Shown: one piece after another, positions 1 through 10,723 of the stretch
How positions within the stretch are numbered: position 1 is the stretch's first letter
How the letters are laid out: every line of letters starts with the position of its first letter
Source: Sphingomonadales bacterium
GTDB taxonomy: Bacteria; Bacteroidota; Bacteroidia; NS11-12g; UBA955
NCBI GenBank assembly: GCA_016872175.1
Contig: VHBA01000010.1
Coordinates: forward strand, 1-56,451
Length of the DNA: 56,451 nt
Direction: 5' to 3'
Program-made: the position numbers and the translations under genes
Notes under the pieces: model-generated
Database searches by the model: none
Seen by the model: the letters and a program-made list of their open reading frames with translations, nothing else
What the model was told of the DNA's origin: nothing

Positions 1-2
1 TG

Positions 3-3000
3 CCGGATCAGTCACAAAAAATGCTCAAAACAATTGTAGGAACTGCTAATACAAGCAACATGAACAAACACTATGTGAATGTTCTTGTTGCGACGAACGC
101 TAAAAAGATAGTCAAAATAAACGGAACATTTGTTAGTTCAACCTCATTTACCGATGTGCCATGTGCAGGGCACTCCTATGCTCAACTCAATGTAAATAAC
201 CCCTCATCAAATGTAATTGAATGCGACTCAGGTATTATTGCAGTGGCATATGGCGTGGGGCAGTATGAGAGCTACAGTTATTGCTCCGGTGCATTGTTTG
301 AAAACCTTGAATATGATTTTACGTTTACCCGTGCGAGCAAATGTCCTAAATATCCGGTTTCAATTTCAGCAAAAATTCCTAAAGCCGTTAAACCACTTGC
401 TATACTTTGGGACTTTGGGGATAATACTCCACGCGATACAGGGAGAAATGTAACGCATGCATTTTTGAAGACAGGGTCATTTTATGTTACCATGAAAGTG
501 GTAGTGAAAGTTCCTTGTGGATCTAATGATACATTCACGCGTTCTAAAATTATTGATATTTTACCCGGTCCTACGCTGAATTTTCCTGATACGATTATTA
601 AGTGCGGAAACGCCAGAATCAATGAAATTTTTGATGCAGGGTCTAGCGTGAAATTTCTCTATAAGTGGCAGGATAGTTCCAGCAAACGTTTCTACACTGC
701 CACAAATACAGGAAAAGTGTGGGTGAGGGTTCGCGACACTTCAACCAACTGTTCCGCCATTGACTCAACAATCATTGTAAGGGCTACACAAATAGATGCA
801 AAGTTAAATTTTGATACTGCGCAAAATTGTATTAATGTTAATAGATACGTGCTTTCAGACAATACCAATTACTTCGGCGATAGCCGTAAATCTGTATTGT
901 GGAAGCTTGCAAATCCATACAAAGCAGGAGATACAACACGTCTAACAGACCTGATTTTCCGCAAAACATTTGATACCACAGGGCAATTTTATTTAGAATA
1001 TATTGTCTATACCAAGAAAGGCTGTTCAGACACGGTTAAAACAATACTTAATGTCAATGGCATGCCTACAGCGAAATTGTGGTCATCCAAATTGTTTTAC
1101 TGCCAGAATTCAACTACAGATTTGATAGATTCAAGTTTTGGTGATGGTGGCATTGGCAAGACTTTCTGGACATACGGCGATGGAGCAAAAGATACGGTTA
1201 CCACTTTGTATGGAAGGCACCGATACAGCACCTATGATACGTTCACGGTAAATATGATTACCCAGACTATTCACGGATGCCGCGATACACTCGATTCGGC
1301 CTTTGTTGTTCATCCTGTTCCGGTTTCTAAGATTACCAAAACCACAAACAATCAGTGCTACAAACAAAATAGTTTTGACTTTTCAGATAATAGCAGTCCA
1401 TTGCCTTACGGCACATACAATCGCTACTGGCGCTACAATGGTACATCCACAACCGGTGTATCATCGCTGACTGCTGTTAAGTTCAAAGACACCGGTTTCT
1501 GGACAGTTACAAGGGTAGATACTTCTCAGTATGGATGTATGGATTCTGTGAAAACAACAGTTTATGTTGCCCCTGAACCTAAAGCGCGCCTGGTGGTTAC
1601 CGATAGTAATAAGTGTTTTAACCAGCATTTCTTTAATTTGGATGACAGATCTTTAATTGGTTCAGGCACCGTAGCATCGCGTAAGTGGACTTTTTCGGAC
1701 GGTAGTACCAGCACATCCAAAACCCTCACAAACAAGAAGTTTACTGCATGGGGAGTATACACGGCCAAACTAGTGGTGACCTCTGGCCTGGGTTGTAAAG
1801 ATAGTTTAACCCGACTTCTGGATGTTAGCCCTTCACCCAAGTCTGCTTTCAGTGTTAACAATGCCATTCAGTGTTTGAACGGTAATAGTTTCTCTTTCAG
1901 TCCTGATAACATATTAAATGTTCCCGGAATTACGGTTTCACACAAATGGGATTTTGGCGACAATTCTTCGTCTACGGCACAGAGCCCTGTTATGTCTTAC
2001 GCGGATACCGGAACTTATAAGGTTCAGTATGTAATGTCTTCCAGCCTGGCCTGCCGCGATACCACAGTTCGCACAATGCGTGTGGAGCCAACCCCAAAAC
2101 CTTCGTTTACCCAGTCGCCTGATAGTACTTGTCTGGGAAAATCTAAATTTGATTTTACCAATACAACCAATTTCAAAGGTACACTCACCTATAATTGGTC
2201 TTTGGGCGATGGCTCAAAAGCCACCACCAAAGATGTGATTCAGAAGGATTACACAAGTGCAGGTAATTACACCATTAAACTAATTGTTACTTCGGTTGCC
2301 GGCTGTAAGGATTCAACTACCAGAATGGTAAAAGTATTCCCGATTCCTCAGTCAAACTTCAGTATCAACGATGATTTGCAGTGTCTGAGTGGAAATAATT
2401 TTGTTATTACCGATAATTCCAATACCAATGGCGCAAGCGGTGTAACGTACAACTGGACTATGACGCCAGGTGGAACATTTACCGGAAAGAACTATCCCAA
2501 TCAGATATTTACTGACACTGGTAACTACAGTCTTAAACTGGATGTGCTTTCTGACCGTGGCTGCGGAACCAGCATTACCAAAACCATGTATGTGGCTGAA
2601 ACACCTTACGTAGATATAACCTTTGTTCCGGATGCCTGCCAGGGTGAAACAGTGAACTTTACATCAAATACACTCATCAATAAGGGTACTATAACCGGTT
2701 ACAACTGGAATTTTGGTGATGGTTCTAACGCTGCAGTGGCCAATCCAAGTAAGGTTTACAATACCTCGGGCAATTTCAACGTGAGTTTGACCGTAACCTC
2801 CAGCAATGGATGCACTGCTACTTCGACAGCCAAGCCAATGACTGTATTTGCTAAACCGGTAGCGAATTTCACCTCGGAGTATCTTCTTTCCCGTGGAATG
2901 GAGACTGACTGGAAATTTGTATTTACCGGAAGTAATGCTGCTGGATATGATTGGCGTTTTGAAGACGGACAGAATAGCAATGCAGCAGGTCCGTTGTTCC

Positions 3001-3380
3001 TCACCTTCAACGATACCGGTAATTTCCGTGTGAAGCTTATAGTAACCAGTCCTGACTTTTGTGTGGACAGTGTGTCTAAGTTTATTTTCCTTAAACCTGA
3101 GTTGCTATTCTGGTTGCCAACTTCTTTCACACCCAACAATGATGGGTTGAATGAAACCTTTGGTCCCAACACCACCTTCGGTTTAAGTAAGTATAATATG
3201 CATATATACGATCGTTGGGGTGGCCTTCTGTTTACCACCAATGATCCTGCCAAATCGTGGAATGGCTCGGATGCCTATGGGAAGCAAGTTCCCGAGGGCG
3301 TGTATGCTTATACCATCAACTTCCGATACATCGATGGTAAATTGTTTGTGTACAAAGGTTCAATTACAATAATCCGATAA
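3..3380 (+). CDS. Multi-PKD-domain secreted protein with T9SS type-B (gliding motility-associated) C-terminal sorting domain; 5' end truncated by the window
   Basis: Frame open to the window edge; repeated WDFGDN/YNWSLGDGS-type PKD motifs; C-terminus LPTSFTPNNDGLNETF...IYDRWGGLLF...GVYAYTINFRYIDGKLFVYKGSITIIR is the CHU_C/type-B sorting pattern. Confidence 0.9.
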   Translation, partial: PDQSQKMLKTIVGTANTSNMNKHYVNVLVATNAKKIVKINGTFVSSTSFTDVPCAGHSYAQLNVNNPSSNVIECDSGIIAVAYGVGQYESYSYCSGALFENLEYDFTFTRASKCPKYPVSISAKIPKAVKPLAILWDFGDNTPRDTGRNVTHAFLKTGSFYVTMKVVVKVPCGSNDTFTRSKIIDILPGPTLNFPDTIIKCGNARINEIFDAGSSVKFLYKWQDSSSKRFYTATNTGKVWVRVRDTSTNCSAIDSTIIVRATQIDAKLNFDTAQNCINVNRYVLSDNTNYFGDSRKSVLWKLANPYKAGDTTRLTDLIFRKTFDTTGQFYLEYIVYTKKGCSDTVKTILNVNGMPTAKLWSSKLFYCQNSTTDLIDSSFGDGGIGKTFWTYGDGAKDTVTTLYGRHRYSTYDTFTVNMITQTIHGCRDTLDSAFVVHPVPVSKITKTTNNQCYKQNSFDFSDNSSPLPYGTYNRYWRYNGTSTTGVSSLTAVKFKDTGFWTVTRVDTSQYGCMDSVKTTVYVAPEPKARLVVTDSNKCFNQHFFNLDDRSLIGSGTVASRKWTFSDGSTSTSKTLTNKKFTAWGVYTAKLVVTSGLGCKDSLTRLLDVSPSPKSAFSVNNAIQCLNGNSFSFSPDNILNVPGITVSHKWDFGDNSSSTAQSPVMSYADTGTYKVQYVMSSSLACRDTTVRTMRVEPTPKPSFTQSPDSTCLGKSKFDFTNTTNFKGTLTYNWSLGDGSKATTKDVIQKDYTSAGNYTIKLIVTSVAGCKDSTTRMVKVFPIPQSNFSINDDLQCLSGNNFVITDNSNTNGASGVTYNWTMTPGGTFTGKNYPNQIFTDTGNYSLKLDVLSDRGCGTSITKTMYVAETPYVDITFVPDACQGETVNFTSNTLINKGTITGYNWNFGDGSNAAVANPSKVYNTSGNFNVSLTVTSSNGCTATSTAKPMTVFAKPVANFTSEYLLSRGMETDWKFVFTGSNAAGYDWRFEDGQNSNAAGPLFLTFNDTGNFRVKLIVTSPDFCVDSVSKFIFLKPELLFWLPTSFTPNNDGLNETFGPNTTFGLSKYNMHIYDRWGGLLFTTNDPAKSWNGSDAYGKQVPEGVYAYTINFRYIDGKLFVYKGSITIIR

Positions 3381-3396
3381 GAATATTATCACATAA

Positions 3397-3426
3397 AAGA
3401 AAAGCCCCGGAAACGGGGCTTTTCTT
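3397..3426. terminator. Bidirectional intrinsic terminator between convergent genes
   Basis: AAGAAAAGCCCCG-GAAA-CGGGGCTTTTCTT, 13-bp stem, T-rich flank, between the PKD gene and rpoD. Confidence 0.9.
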
Positions 3427-3448
3427 ATTTATTGAATTTATTAATTGA

Positions 3449-4312
3449 TTATCCCAGGTATGATTTTAGGATTTTGCTTTTGCTGCTCTTGCGCAGACGA
3501 CGGAGGGCTTTTTCCTTGATTTGACGAACGCGCTCGCGGGTAAGGCCAACCTTTTCAGAGATGTCTTCTAAGGTGTGTGCAGGGTTTCCATCCAGGCCAA
3601 AGTAGTATTTCAGTACATCACGTTCTTTATCGCTGAGTGTGCTGATAACGCGGTTAATTTCATTTTGCAGCGACTCATTAATCAAAGGCATATCAGGATT
3701 GGGTTCGTCGTTTTGGTCAAGAACGCCCAACAGGGTATTGTCTTCGCCTTCTGCCAGCGGTGCATCAATACTTAGGTGACGGCCGCTGCTGCGCAGTGCA
3801 TTTTCAACTTCTGTCAAAGGGATTTGAAGGTGTTCTGCAATTTCTTCGGGCGTAGGTTCACGTTCTAGTTCCTGCTCCAAACGGGCAGAAGCTTGCGTAA
3901 TACGACCGAGGCTGCCCACTTTATTCAAGGGGAGGCGAACGATACGGCTTTGGTCAGCCAGCGCCTGAAGAATACTTTGACGAATCCACCAAACGGCGTA
4001 TGAAATGAATTTAAAACCGCGGGTTTCATCGAATCGGCGTGCTGCTTTGATAAGACCCATGTTGCCTTCGTTAATCAAATCACCCAGGGTAAGACCCTGA
4101 TTTTGGTATTGTTTGCTAACAGAAACCACAAATCGAAGGTTGGCGTTTACCAGTTTTTCCAATGCGGCCTGATCTCCTTCGCGGATTCGGCGGGCTAATT
4201 CCACCTCTTCCTGCGCATCAATCATCGGCACTTTGGAAATTTCGTTGAGGTATTTGTCAAGGGATTTATTTTCCCGGTTGGTAAACTGCTTCGAAATTTT
4301 TAGTTGTCTCAT
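3449..4312 (-). CDS. rpoD: RNA polymerase primary sigma factor (Bacteroidota RpoD, 287 aa)
   Basis: [57 protein letters not shown] and C-terminal [27 protein letters not shown]. Confidence 0.95.
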   Translation of the reverse strand: MRQLKISKQFTNRENKSLDKYLNEISKVPMIDAQEEVELARRIREGDQAALEKLVNANLRFVVSVSKQYQNQGLTLGDLINEGNMGLIKAARRFDETRGFKFISYAVWWIRQSILQALADQSRIVRLPLNKVGSLGRITQASARLEQELEREPTPEEIAEHLQIPLTEVENALRSSGRHLSIDAPLAEGEDNTLLGVLDQNDEPNPDMPLINESLQNEINRVISTLSDKERDVLKYYFGLDGNPAHTLEDISEKVGLTRERVRQIKEKALRRLRKSSKSKILKSYLG

Positions 4313-4394
4313 GTATACTTTGGCTGCTGAATATTAGTAGCCTTTCAAATATACAATCGAAACGCCGATTTGGCTTTGAAAAAAGTGAAAAAAA

Positions 4395-6377
4395 TTACAA
4401 AAGGACTGAAGTCAGGTTGAAAACAACCCAAGCGCTTAGCCATGCCAGGGCTAAAAAGGAAGCAAATTGAATAAACGGCCATTTCCATCCGCCGGTTTCG
4501 CGTTTCATCACTGCAATCGTACTCATACATTGCATGGCATAGGCATAAAATATCATCAGGCTGAGTGCATAGGGAAGACCGTAAAGGGGTTTGCCTGTTT
4601 CGGGGTTGGTGGTTTGTTTCATTACATCCCTGATGGTTTCAGGGTTGTCTTCTCTGCCTCGGAAAAGGGTAGCCATGGTTCCTACAAAAACTTCTCTGGC
4701 CGCAAACGATGATATGATAGCAATACCGGTTTTCCAGTCATAGCCCAAGGGTTGAATAGCGGGTTCTATGAATTTGCCAAGGTGCCCTGCGTAACTGGCT
4801 TCCAGTCTTGCTTCGGCTAAATCGATTTTTCTGTTTTCTTCGATATATAAACTGTCAGGGAGTTTGCTTGTGGTCCTGTAAACATCTGTTTCAGCCATTT
4901 TAATGGCATCTCCAGGGCCATAGCTGCTGAGCGCCCACAGAATCATGGAAATGATTACGATGACCTTGCCTGCGGAGGTGACGAAACTCATGCTCTTGTG
5001 CGACATTTGGAGCAATACAGTTTGCAATCGCGGCAGCTGGTAAGTGGGCATTTCAAGTATGAATTCGGAAGCTTCTGATTTCTGATTTCTTTTCTTGAAA
5101 AACAAGGAAATGCCAATTGCTGCTATAATTCCTGCAAAATAAGCCAGGGTCATGATGACACTGCGTAGGCTAAATGGGCCTAAACCTTCAGTTTCAGGTA
5201 TAGCAAGTGAAATTAGCAGTGTATATACCGGAAGGCGTGCACTGCAGCTCATGAGCGGTGTTACAAACATGGTGGCCAGTCTTTCCCCTTTGTGCTTAAT
5301 GCTTCGGGTGGCCATAATGCTGGGAATGGCACAGGCAAAGCCGCTGATCAAAGGAATAACGGAGCGTCCGTTAAGGCCGATTCTGCGCATTACACGGTCG
5401 GTGATGAAGCTTGCACGGGTCATGTATCCGCTGTCTTCCAATAAGCCGATAAAGAGGAATAGTATGGCAATCTGGGGCACAAATACTACTACGCCGGCTA
5501 TGCCTGGTATTAATCCGTCGCTGATAAGCGAAGTGAGGGTTCCGGCAGGCAAAGCTGCGTTTGTCCACTCACTCAGCATGCCAAACCCCTGTTCTATCCA
5601 GTTCATGGGATATTCTGCCAGGGTGAAAACGCCCTGAAAGATGGTTAGCATAATGATTCCAAAAATGAGGTAACCTAAAATGCGGTGGGTGAGCCAGTAA
5701 TCGAGTTTGGCACGCCATGATTTGCCAGAAGCCTGGTTGCTTTGAACACATTCTGCCACGATTTTTTCAATGTGTGCATAACGGGAAAGCGTCTCGGCAG
5801 CGATTCCCTCTTTTTTACTCCCGGTTACAAACGCAAATAACCGTTCACCGGTGTTGCCTATCATTTGTAAAACTGAAACCCTTGCATTTGCAATGGCCGA
5901 ATGAATTTCTCCTATACCCTCGCCTTTGCGAGGATTGATTTTTACAATCGGAACGCCCAGCGTGCTTTCAAGCTTCTCGGTACTTACAGTCAAATTCTTC
6001 CTGAGTGCGGTATCGTTCATGGTGAGCAATACTGCCATGGGAATTTTAAGTTCGGAAACCTGTGAAAACAATAGCAGATTTCGGCGCAAATTCGATGCAT
6101 CGAGGATAAAAAGAATTTTGTTGGGTGAATCTCCGCTTTCCATCCCCAGCAGGGCTTTTACAACCACTTTTTCATCTTCTGATTCAGAGTAAAGGCTGTA
6201 AATACCGGGTAGGTCTAGGAGGGAATACCTATGGTTGTTGCCTTGCCAGAGGCCCAATTTTTTTTCTACTGTGGTTCCCGGCAGGTTGCTGATTTTTTGC
6301 CTAAGACCGGTAAGACGGTTGAACAGCGTAGATTTACCGCAGTTTGGATTTCCTATCAAGGCAATGGTTTCAACCAT
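4395..6377 (-). CDS. feoB: Ferrous iron transport protein B
   Basis: G1 motif GNPNCGKSTLFNRLTG at the N-terminus, LDLPGIYSL, Gate-domain membrane segments; overlaps feoA by 8 nt. Confidence 0.95.
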   Translation of the reverse strand: MVETIALIGNPNCGKSTLFNRLTGLRQKISNLPGTTVEKKLGLWQGNNHRYSLLDLPGIYSLYSESEDEKVVVKALLGMESGDSPNKILFILDASNLRRNLLLFSQVSELKIPMAVLLTMNDTALRKNLTVSTEKLESTLGVPIVKINPRKGEGIGEIHSAIANARVSVLQMIGNTGERLFAFVTGSKKEGIAAETLSRYAHIEKIVAECVQSNQASGKSWRAKLDYWLTHRILGYLIFGIIMLTIFQGVFTLAEYPMNWIEQGFGMLSEWTNAALPAGTLTSLISDGLIPGIAGVVVFVPQIAILFLFIGLLEDSGYMTRASFITDRVMRRIGLNGRSVIPLISGFACAIPSIMATRSIKHKGERLATMFVTPLMSCSARLPVYTLLISLAIPETEGLGPFSLRSVIMTLAYFAGIIAAIGISLFFKKRNQKSEASEFILEMPTYQLPRLQTVLLQMSHKSMSFVTSAGKVIVIISMILWALSSYGPGDAIKMAETDVYRTTSKLPDSLYIEENRKIDLAEARLEASYAGHLGKFIEPAIQPLGYDWKTGIAIISSFAAREVFVGTMATLFRGREDNPETIRDVMKQTTNPETGKPLYGLPYALSLMIFYAYAMQCMSTIAVMKRETGGWKWPFIQFASFLALAWLSAWVVFNLTSVLL

Positions 6378-6612
6378 GAGAGGGGGTGTCAGTGGGTTCT
6401 ACAATCAGCAGTTTTGCTTCAGATTTTCGCAATCCAAGCAAGTAGCCTTCCACATTAAAAGCCATTGGGTCGCCGGCAGGGGCCGTGAATTCAAGCTTAA
6501 TTAGGGTTCCGGGCACACAGCCCATCGCAATTAGACGGTCTTCCTGCGGAGAGGGGGTTAGGGCAGATATTTTGGCATGCATGCCGGGTTTTAGTTCATC
6601 TGCCGTTACCAT
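6370..6612 (-). CDS. feoA: Ferrous iron transport protein A (FeoA/SH3-like)
   Basis: 80 aa, ..KISALTPSPQEDRLIAMGCVPGTLIKLEFTAPAGDPMAFNVEGYLLGLRKSEA; adjacent to feoB. Confidence 0.9.
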   Translation of the reverse strand: MVTADELKPGMHAKISALTPSPQEDRLIAMGCVPGTLIKLEFTAPAGDPMAFNVEGYLLGLRKSEAKLLIVEPTDTPSHG

Positions 6613-6651
6613 AGGTTCCGCAAAAATACGGGTTAAAATTGGGTTAAGACT

Positions 6652-9258
6652 TTATTTGGCCGCTGTTTTAACCAAATTTCCAGCCATGAGATACCAATTC
6701 GGCTTATCATCGACGGGGTATTCTTCCAGGTAAGGAGAAATAGTAGAGGCCGCAATCTTTAGCAATGAATGGTTTTCGGGTTTGGATAGTTCAGTTTCTA
6801 TTAAGCTAAATTTTTTTAAGTTGTATTCGCCCATATTGCCTTTATCGGATGTCGGAATCAGGTTATTGAACCAATAAGGGAAAACAAGGTTAAATGCACT
6901 TAGCCCTGCTTTGGGATTTTTATGTAGCATCAATATGTATTGAACAGGTTCCATTCCCGTATCCTCCATCATCCATTTTTTAAACCACTCTGCGGCAATG
7001 GCTTTGGTTGCATTTTTAACAGCATTGCGTGCTGTGTCTGCGAAGCGTGGTTCCCATTGTATAAAATTGATGGCATGGCTGGCCACTTTGGGACTAGGAT
7101 CTGAGGTTAGACGCAGTAACAGGCCTGCGCTGAGTTGCGGAAACTGAAGACGAATAGCCCACAGGGCTTTTTCCCTTACATCCGAATCAAAATTACCCAA
7201 AGCAATTTGCTGCAAGCTGGCTTTAATGGCATTGCTATCCTTGAATTTACTATATGTGCAATAATCCAGGGCACTATTCATCAGCGGGCTCCAGCCGGAT
7301 TGCAATGCGACAAGGATGATGCTGTCTGCAGTTGCTGGCATTTCCGAGTCGGAATCAGGGAAAAGTTTAATGGCACGCTCGAGAACAACAAGTTGTAATG
7401 CAGGATTTCTTAGGGTCTTCATGGCCTTTTGCAGCGGCAATAGCGGATGTTGAGCAAAACCATCGAAACCATCGTCAAGATATTCTGTTTTGCATAGCAG
7501 CTGATTGTCAGGATCTAAGAGCCAGAATTCGGGCTTTTGTGAGAGTGGGAAGGTGAATGATTGATCACGTTTGCTGATTTCAAGGGGGAATACAAACGCC
7601 GTTTTTTCAGTTTGAACCAGCATCATGGTTTTCATCACATACGTGTTTCGGTGGCCTTGGGTCTGAAGTAAATTAAAACGTATGGATTTTGCGGTTGAAT
7701 CCCATGTTGCAGACACTTGCATCTCCGGATTTTCGCCTGTAAAATACCATTGATTGAAAAATGGGTGTAAGTCTCGGCCGGTAACGGATTCCATTGCCAG
7801 TCTCAGGTGATCGACCTCAGCAGCGCGGAAGCGGTTGTCGGTCAGGTATTTTTTCATTCCCTCTCTAAAAGCAGCATCTCCAATTTCGTGGCGGAGCATG
7901 TGCAATATGAGCGCTCCTTTTTGGTAGCTGACGATATCAAAAACATCATCAGCCCTATGATAAACATACCGCACCAGTTTTTTATCTGGACTGCCCATTC
8001 TGCTATTCAGGCGGGTATATAGTCTAAATTCTTCCAGTAATTCGTCTGCATTGGCCTTGCCATATTTGTGTTCCCGCCACAGGTATTCGCCGTAGGTGGC
8101 GAAACTTTCATTGAGGGTGATGTTGCTCCAACTTTCTGCAGTAACCAAATCACCAAACCACTGGTGAAAAAGTTCATGGCTTATATAGTCTTCATAGGTT
8201 TCATCTCGGAATTCTTCCTCTGTGGTTTGCAGGTTTTCCATGTGCACAGTGGCAGTGGTGTTTTCCATGGCACCGCTCACAAAATCTCGCACTACCACCT
8301 GACTGTATTTATCCCAGGGATAATCAACACCTGTGTATTGGCTGAAAAACTCCATCATTTCGGGTGTGTTTCCGAATATTGTTTTAGCACGGGATGCATA
8401 GGTTTTTTCAACTAAGTAAGAAACGGGTTTGTCGCGCCATTTGTCCTGGATCTCTGCCCAGTCTCCAATGGCCATCATGGCAAGGTATGGAGCATGGGGC
8501 AGTTTTTGTTCCCAGCAATCGGTGCGTGTGCCGTTGTTGTTTTTTACGGAAGAAATTTTAAGGCCGTTACTCAGGCTTACCATGCTGTCTGGGATTGTCA
8601 TGCAAATTCGCTGGGTCATTTTTTGGTTGGGCGCATCGATGGTGGGAAACCAGCGGCTGTTACTCTCGGTTTCCCCCTGTGTCCATATTTGGCGGGGTTT
8701 TAGCGGGTCGGAGCCATTGGGATTGATAAAATACAGGCCGCGGTCGCTGGTGATGGCAAAGCCCACGTCAACATCGCCCTCGTAGGGTTTTGCTTTATAT
8801 TTAATCTTGAGATTTACCACAGGATTCGTGGCAGAGAAGTTAATCCCGGGACGAACTACCAAATGCAGGCTATCTGCATAGACAAATGGCATGGTTTTCC
8901 AGGCATCGTTTTGCTTCATTTGAACAGAATGAATGTCCATTTTTTTAGCATCGAGCAGGATGCTGTCGGTTTCATAGAAATGTAGTTTCAGGGTGATTTC
9001 TGCTTCACCCAAAAGTTGTTTTTTGGCAAAATCGAAGCTAACATACAGGTTGGTATGTTGCAGGTCCCAATCGCTGTAGCGGGCTGATCGGTAATTGGAT
9101 GGCAGTATTTCATTTTCGCCGGTCCAGGTGGCTGCGGCTATAGCTGCTGCACTGTCCTCAGCCACGCTGTCAATGGCCCATTCGTAGTTGTTTTCACGAA
9201 ACAGGCTGCAGGAGGCTAAGACGGCAATTGAACAAAGTATCAGTGTTAGTTTTTTCAT
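6652..9258 (-). CDS. M1 family metallopeptidase (aminopeptidase N-like) lipoprotein
   Basis: GAMEN motif (SGAMENTTATV) and HELFHQWFGDLVTAESWSNITLNESFATY; N-terminal lipobox LASCS. Confidence 0.93.
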   Translation of the reverse strand: MKKLTLILCSIAVLASCSLFRENNYEWAIDSVAEDSAAAIAAATWTGENEILPSNYRSARYSDWDLQHTNLYVSFDFAKKQLLGEAEITLKLHFYETDSILLDAKKMDIHSVQMKQNDAWKTMPFVYADSLHLVVRPGINFSATNPVVNLKIKYKAKPYEGDVDVGFAITSDRGLYFINPNGSDPLKPRQIWTQGETESNSRWFPTIDAPNQKMTQRICMTIPDSMVSLSNGLKISSVKNNNGTRTDCWEQKLPHAPYLAMMAIGDWAEIQDKWRDKPVSYLVEKTYASRAKTIFGNTPEMMEFFSQYTGVDYPWDKYSQVVVRDFVSGAMENTTATVHMENLQTTEEEFRDETYEDYISHELFHQWFGDLVTAESWSNITLNESFATYGEYLWREHKYGKANADELLEEFRLYTRLNSRMGSPDKKLVRYVYHRADDVFDIVSYQKGALILHMLRHEIGDAAFREGMKKYLTDNRFRAAEVDHLRLAMESVTGRDLHPFFNQWYFTGENPEMQVSATWDSTAKSIRFNLLQTQGHRNTYVMKTMMLVQTEKTAFVFPLEISKRDQSFTFPLSQKPEFWLLDPDNQLLCKTEYLDDGFDGFAQHPLLPLQKAMKTLRNPALQLVVLERAIKLFPDSDSEMPATADSIILVALQSGWSPLMNSALDYCTYSKFKDSNAIKASLQQIALGNFDSDVREKALWAIRLQFPQLSAGLLLRLTSDPSPKVASHAINFIQWEPRFADTARNAVKNATKAIAAEWFKKWMMEDTGMEPVQYILMLHKNPKAGLSAFNLVFPYWFNNLIPTSDKGNMGEYNLKKFSLIETELSKPENHSLLKIAASTISPYLEEYPVDDKPNWYLMAGNLVKTAAK

Positions 9259-9264
9259 TTAAAT

Positions 9265-10008
9265 TTATTTATTGAAGATTTCCCAGGCTTTTTCGGCCTG
9301 TTTTTGAAGCATGAGCATGCCATTAAACGCTTTGCTACCGAGGTTTGTTACCTTTTTCATCAATGATGTATTTTCGGGATTATAAACAAGATCGATAATG
9401 GTATGATTTTGGGAAATAAAATCGAATGGGATTGGTGGGCACTCATCGATGTTTGGATGCATTCCCAGCGGCGTGGTGTTGATGATAAGGTTATGGGTTT
9501 TTATGATTTTCTCATCCAGGTTGCCATATAGTATATGCTCTTCCATGGAATTTCGGCTTGCGATGGAATAAGTGATGTTGAATTTTTCTAAAACATAACA
9601 GACTGCTTTTGCGGCACCGCCGGAACCTAAAACCAAGGCTCTTTCAGCATTTTCGGCACAAGCAAATTTTAATAGTTCTTCAAATCCATACGCATCTGTA
9701 TTATAGCCGATTAGCGTGATGTTATTTTTATTTCTCTCGATACGAACTGTATTTACCGCTCCAATTTCTTCTGCCTCAATCGAAATTTGATCGAGAAATG
9801 GGATGATATCGGTTTTATATGGGATGGTAACGTTGAAACCGCATAGTTCCGGATGCGCTGCAATTAGTTCAGGCAATAGCTTGATGTTGGAAAGGGGGAA
9901 AAGATTGTAATTCCAATTCTTTAAACTTTCCCTGCGGAAAATTTCACCAAACAATTCAGGCGACCTGCTATGGTTTAATGGATTGCCGATGAGGCCCAGA
10001 AGCGGCAT
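9265..10008 (-). CDS. aroE: Shikimate dehydrogenase
   Basis: LIGNPLNHSRSPELF, GFNVTIPYKTDI, LGSGGAAKAV, INTTPLGMHPN, DLVYNPENTSLMKK. Confidence 0.93.
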   Translation of the reverse strand: MPLLGLIGNPLNHSRSPELFGEIFRRESLKNWNYNLFPLSNIKLLPELIAAHPELCGFNVTIPYKTDIIPFLDQISIEAEEIGAVNTVRIERNKNNITLIGYNTDAYGFEELLKFACAENAERALVLGSGGAAKAVCYVLEKFNITYSIASRNSMEEHILYGNLDEKIIKTHNLIINTTPLGMHPNIDECPPIPFDFISQNHTIIDLVYNPENTSLMKKVTNLGSKAFNGMLMLQKQAEKAWEIFNK

Positions 10009-10009
10009 T

Positions 10010-10663
10010 TTATTTTTTTGATAATTTGGATTTCAGGAATTGAAAAATCATGGGGCAAATGGAAATGAAAATGATTCCCAGTACCACTTTTTCAAAGTTC
10101 TTCATCACCCATTCATTGCTGCCCAGAAGATATCCGGCAATGCTGATGCTGCAAACCCAAAGGACGGCTCCGGCTATGCAATAGCCAATGAATTTTCGGT
10201 ATCCCATGGTTCCGAGTCCTGCGGCGAAAGGAGCAAAAGTTCTTACAATGGGCACAAAACGGGCCATAATAAGGGTTTTACCGCCGTGTTTTTCGAAGAA
10301 AGCGTGGGTTTGGTCCAGGTATTCACGTTTCAGTAATTTCCATTTAAGGTCAAAAATACGCACCCCGATTCGGCTTCCGATGTAATAGTTTGTATTGTCT
10401 CCCAGCAGTGCAGCCGCAATTAGCAATGGAAGCAGTATGAATATGCTGAATTCGTTGGCGGGATTGGCAGCAAGTGCACCGGCGGCAAACAGCAGGGAAT
10501 CACCGGGTAGCAGCGGCATTACTACAAGTCCGGTTTCAACAAAAACAATGAGGAATAGAATGGCATAGAGCCAGTTTCCATATTCGCGAATCCAATTATT
10601 CAGGTAATCGTTGAGGTGGGTGATGAAATGCAGGCCGTCGGAGAAAATGTTCAAAATAGTCAT
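10010..10663 (-). CDS. DedA family membrane protein
   Basis: FVETGLVVMPLLPGDSLLFAAGALA, GDNTNYYIGSRIG, ARFVPIVRTFAPFAAGLGTMGYRKF. Confidence 0.92.
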   Translation of the reverse strand: MTILNIFSDGLHFITHLNDYLNNWIREYGNWLYAILFLIVFVETGLVVMPLLPGDSLLFAAGALAANPANEFSIFILLPLLIAAALLGDNTNYYIGSRIGVRIFDLKWKLLKREYLDQTHAFFEKHGGKTLIMARFVPIVRTFAPFAAGLGTMGYRKFIGYCIAGAVLWVCSISIAGYLLGSNEWVMKNFEKVVLGIIFISICPMIFQFLKSKLSKK

Positions 10664-10711
10664 TCGTACTGCAATTTTACTTCAAAATAGCGGTTTATTA
10701 TTAAGAGATTG

Positions 10712-10719
10712 TATTTTTG
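10712..10719 (+). promoter_or_regulatory. Putative -7 element TATTTTTG 4 nt upstream of the micro-lipoprotein ATG
   Basis: Match to the Bacteroidota -7 consensus TAnnTTTG; no clear -33 element. Confidence 0.5.
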
Positions 10720-10723
10720 AATT

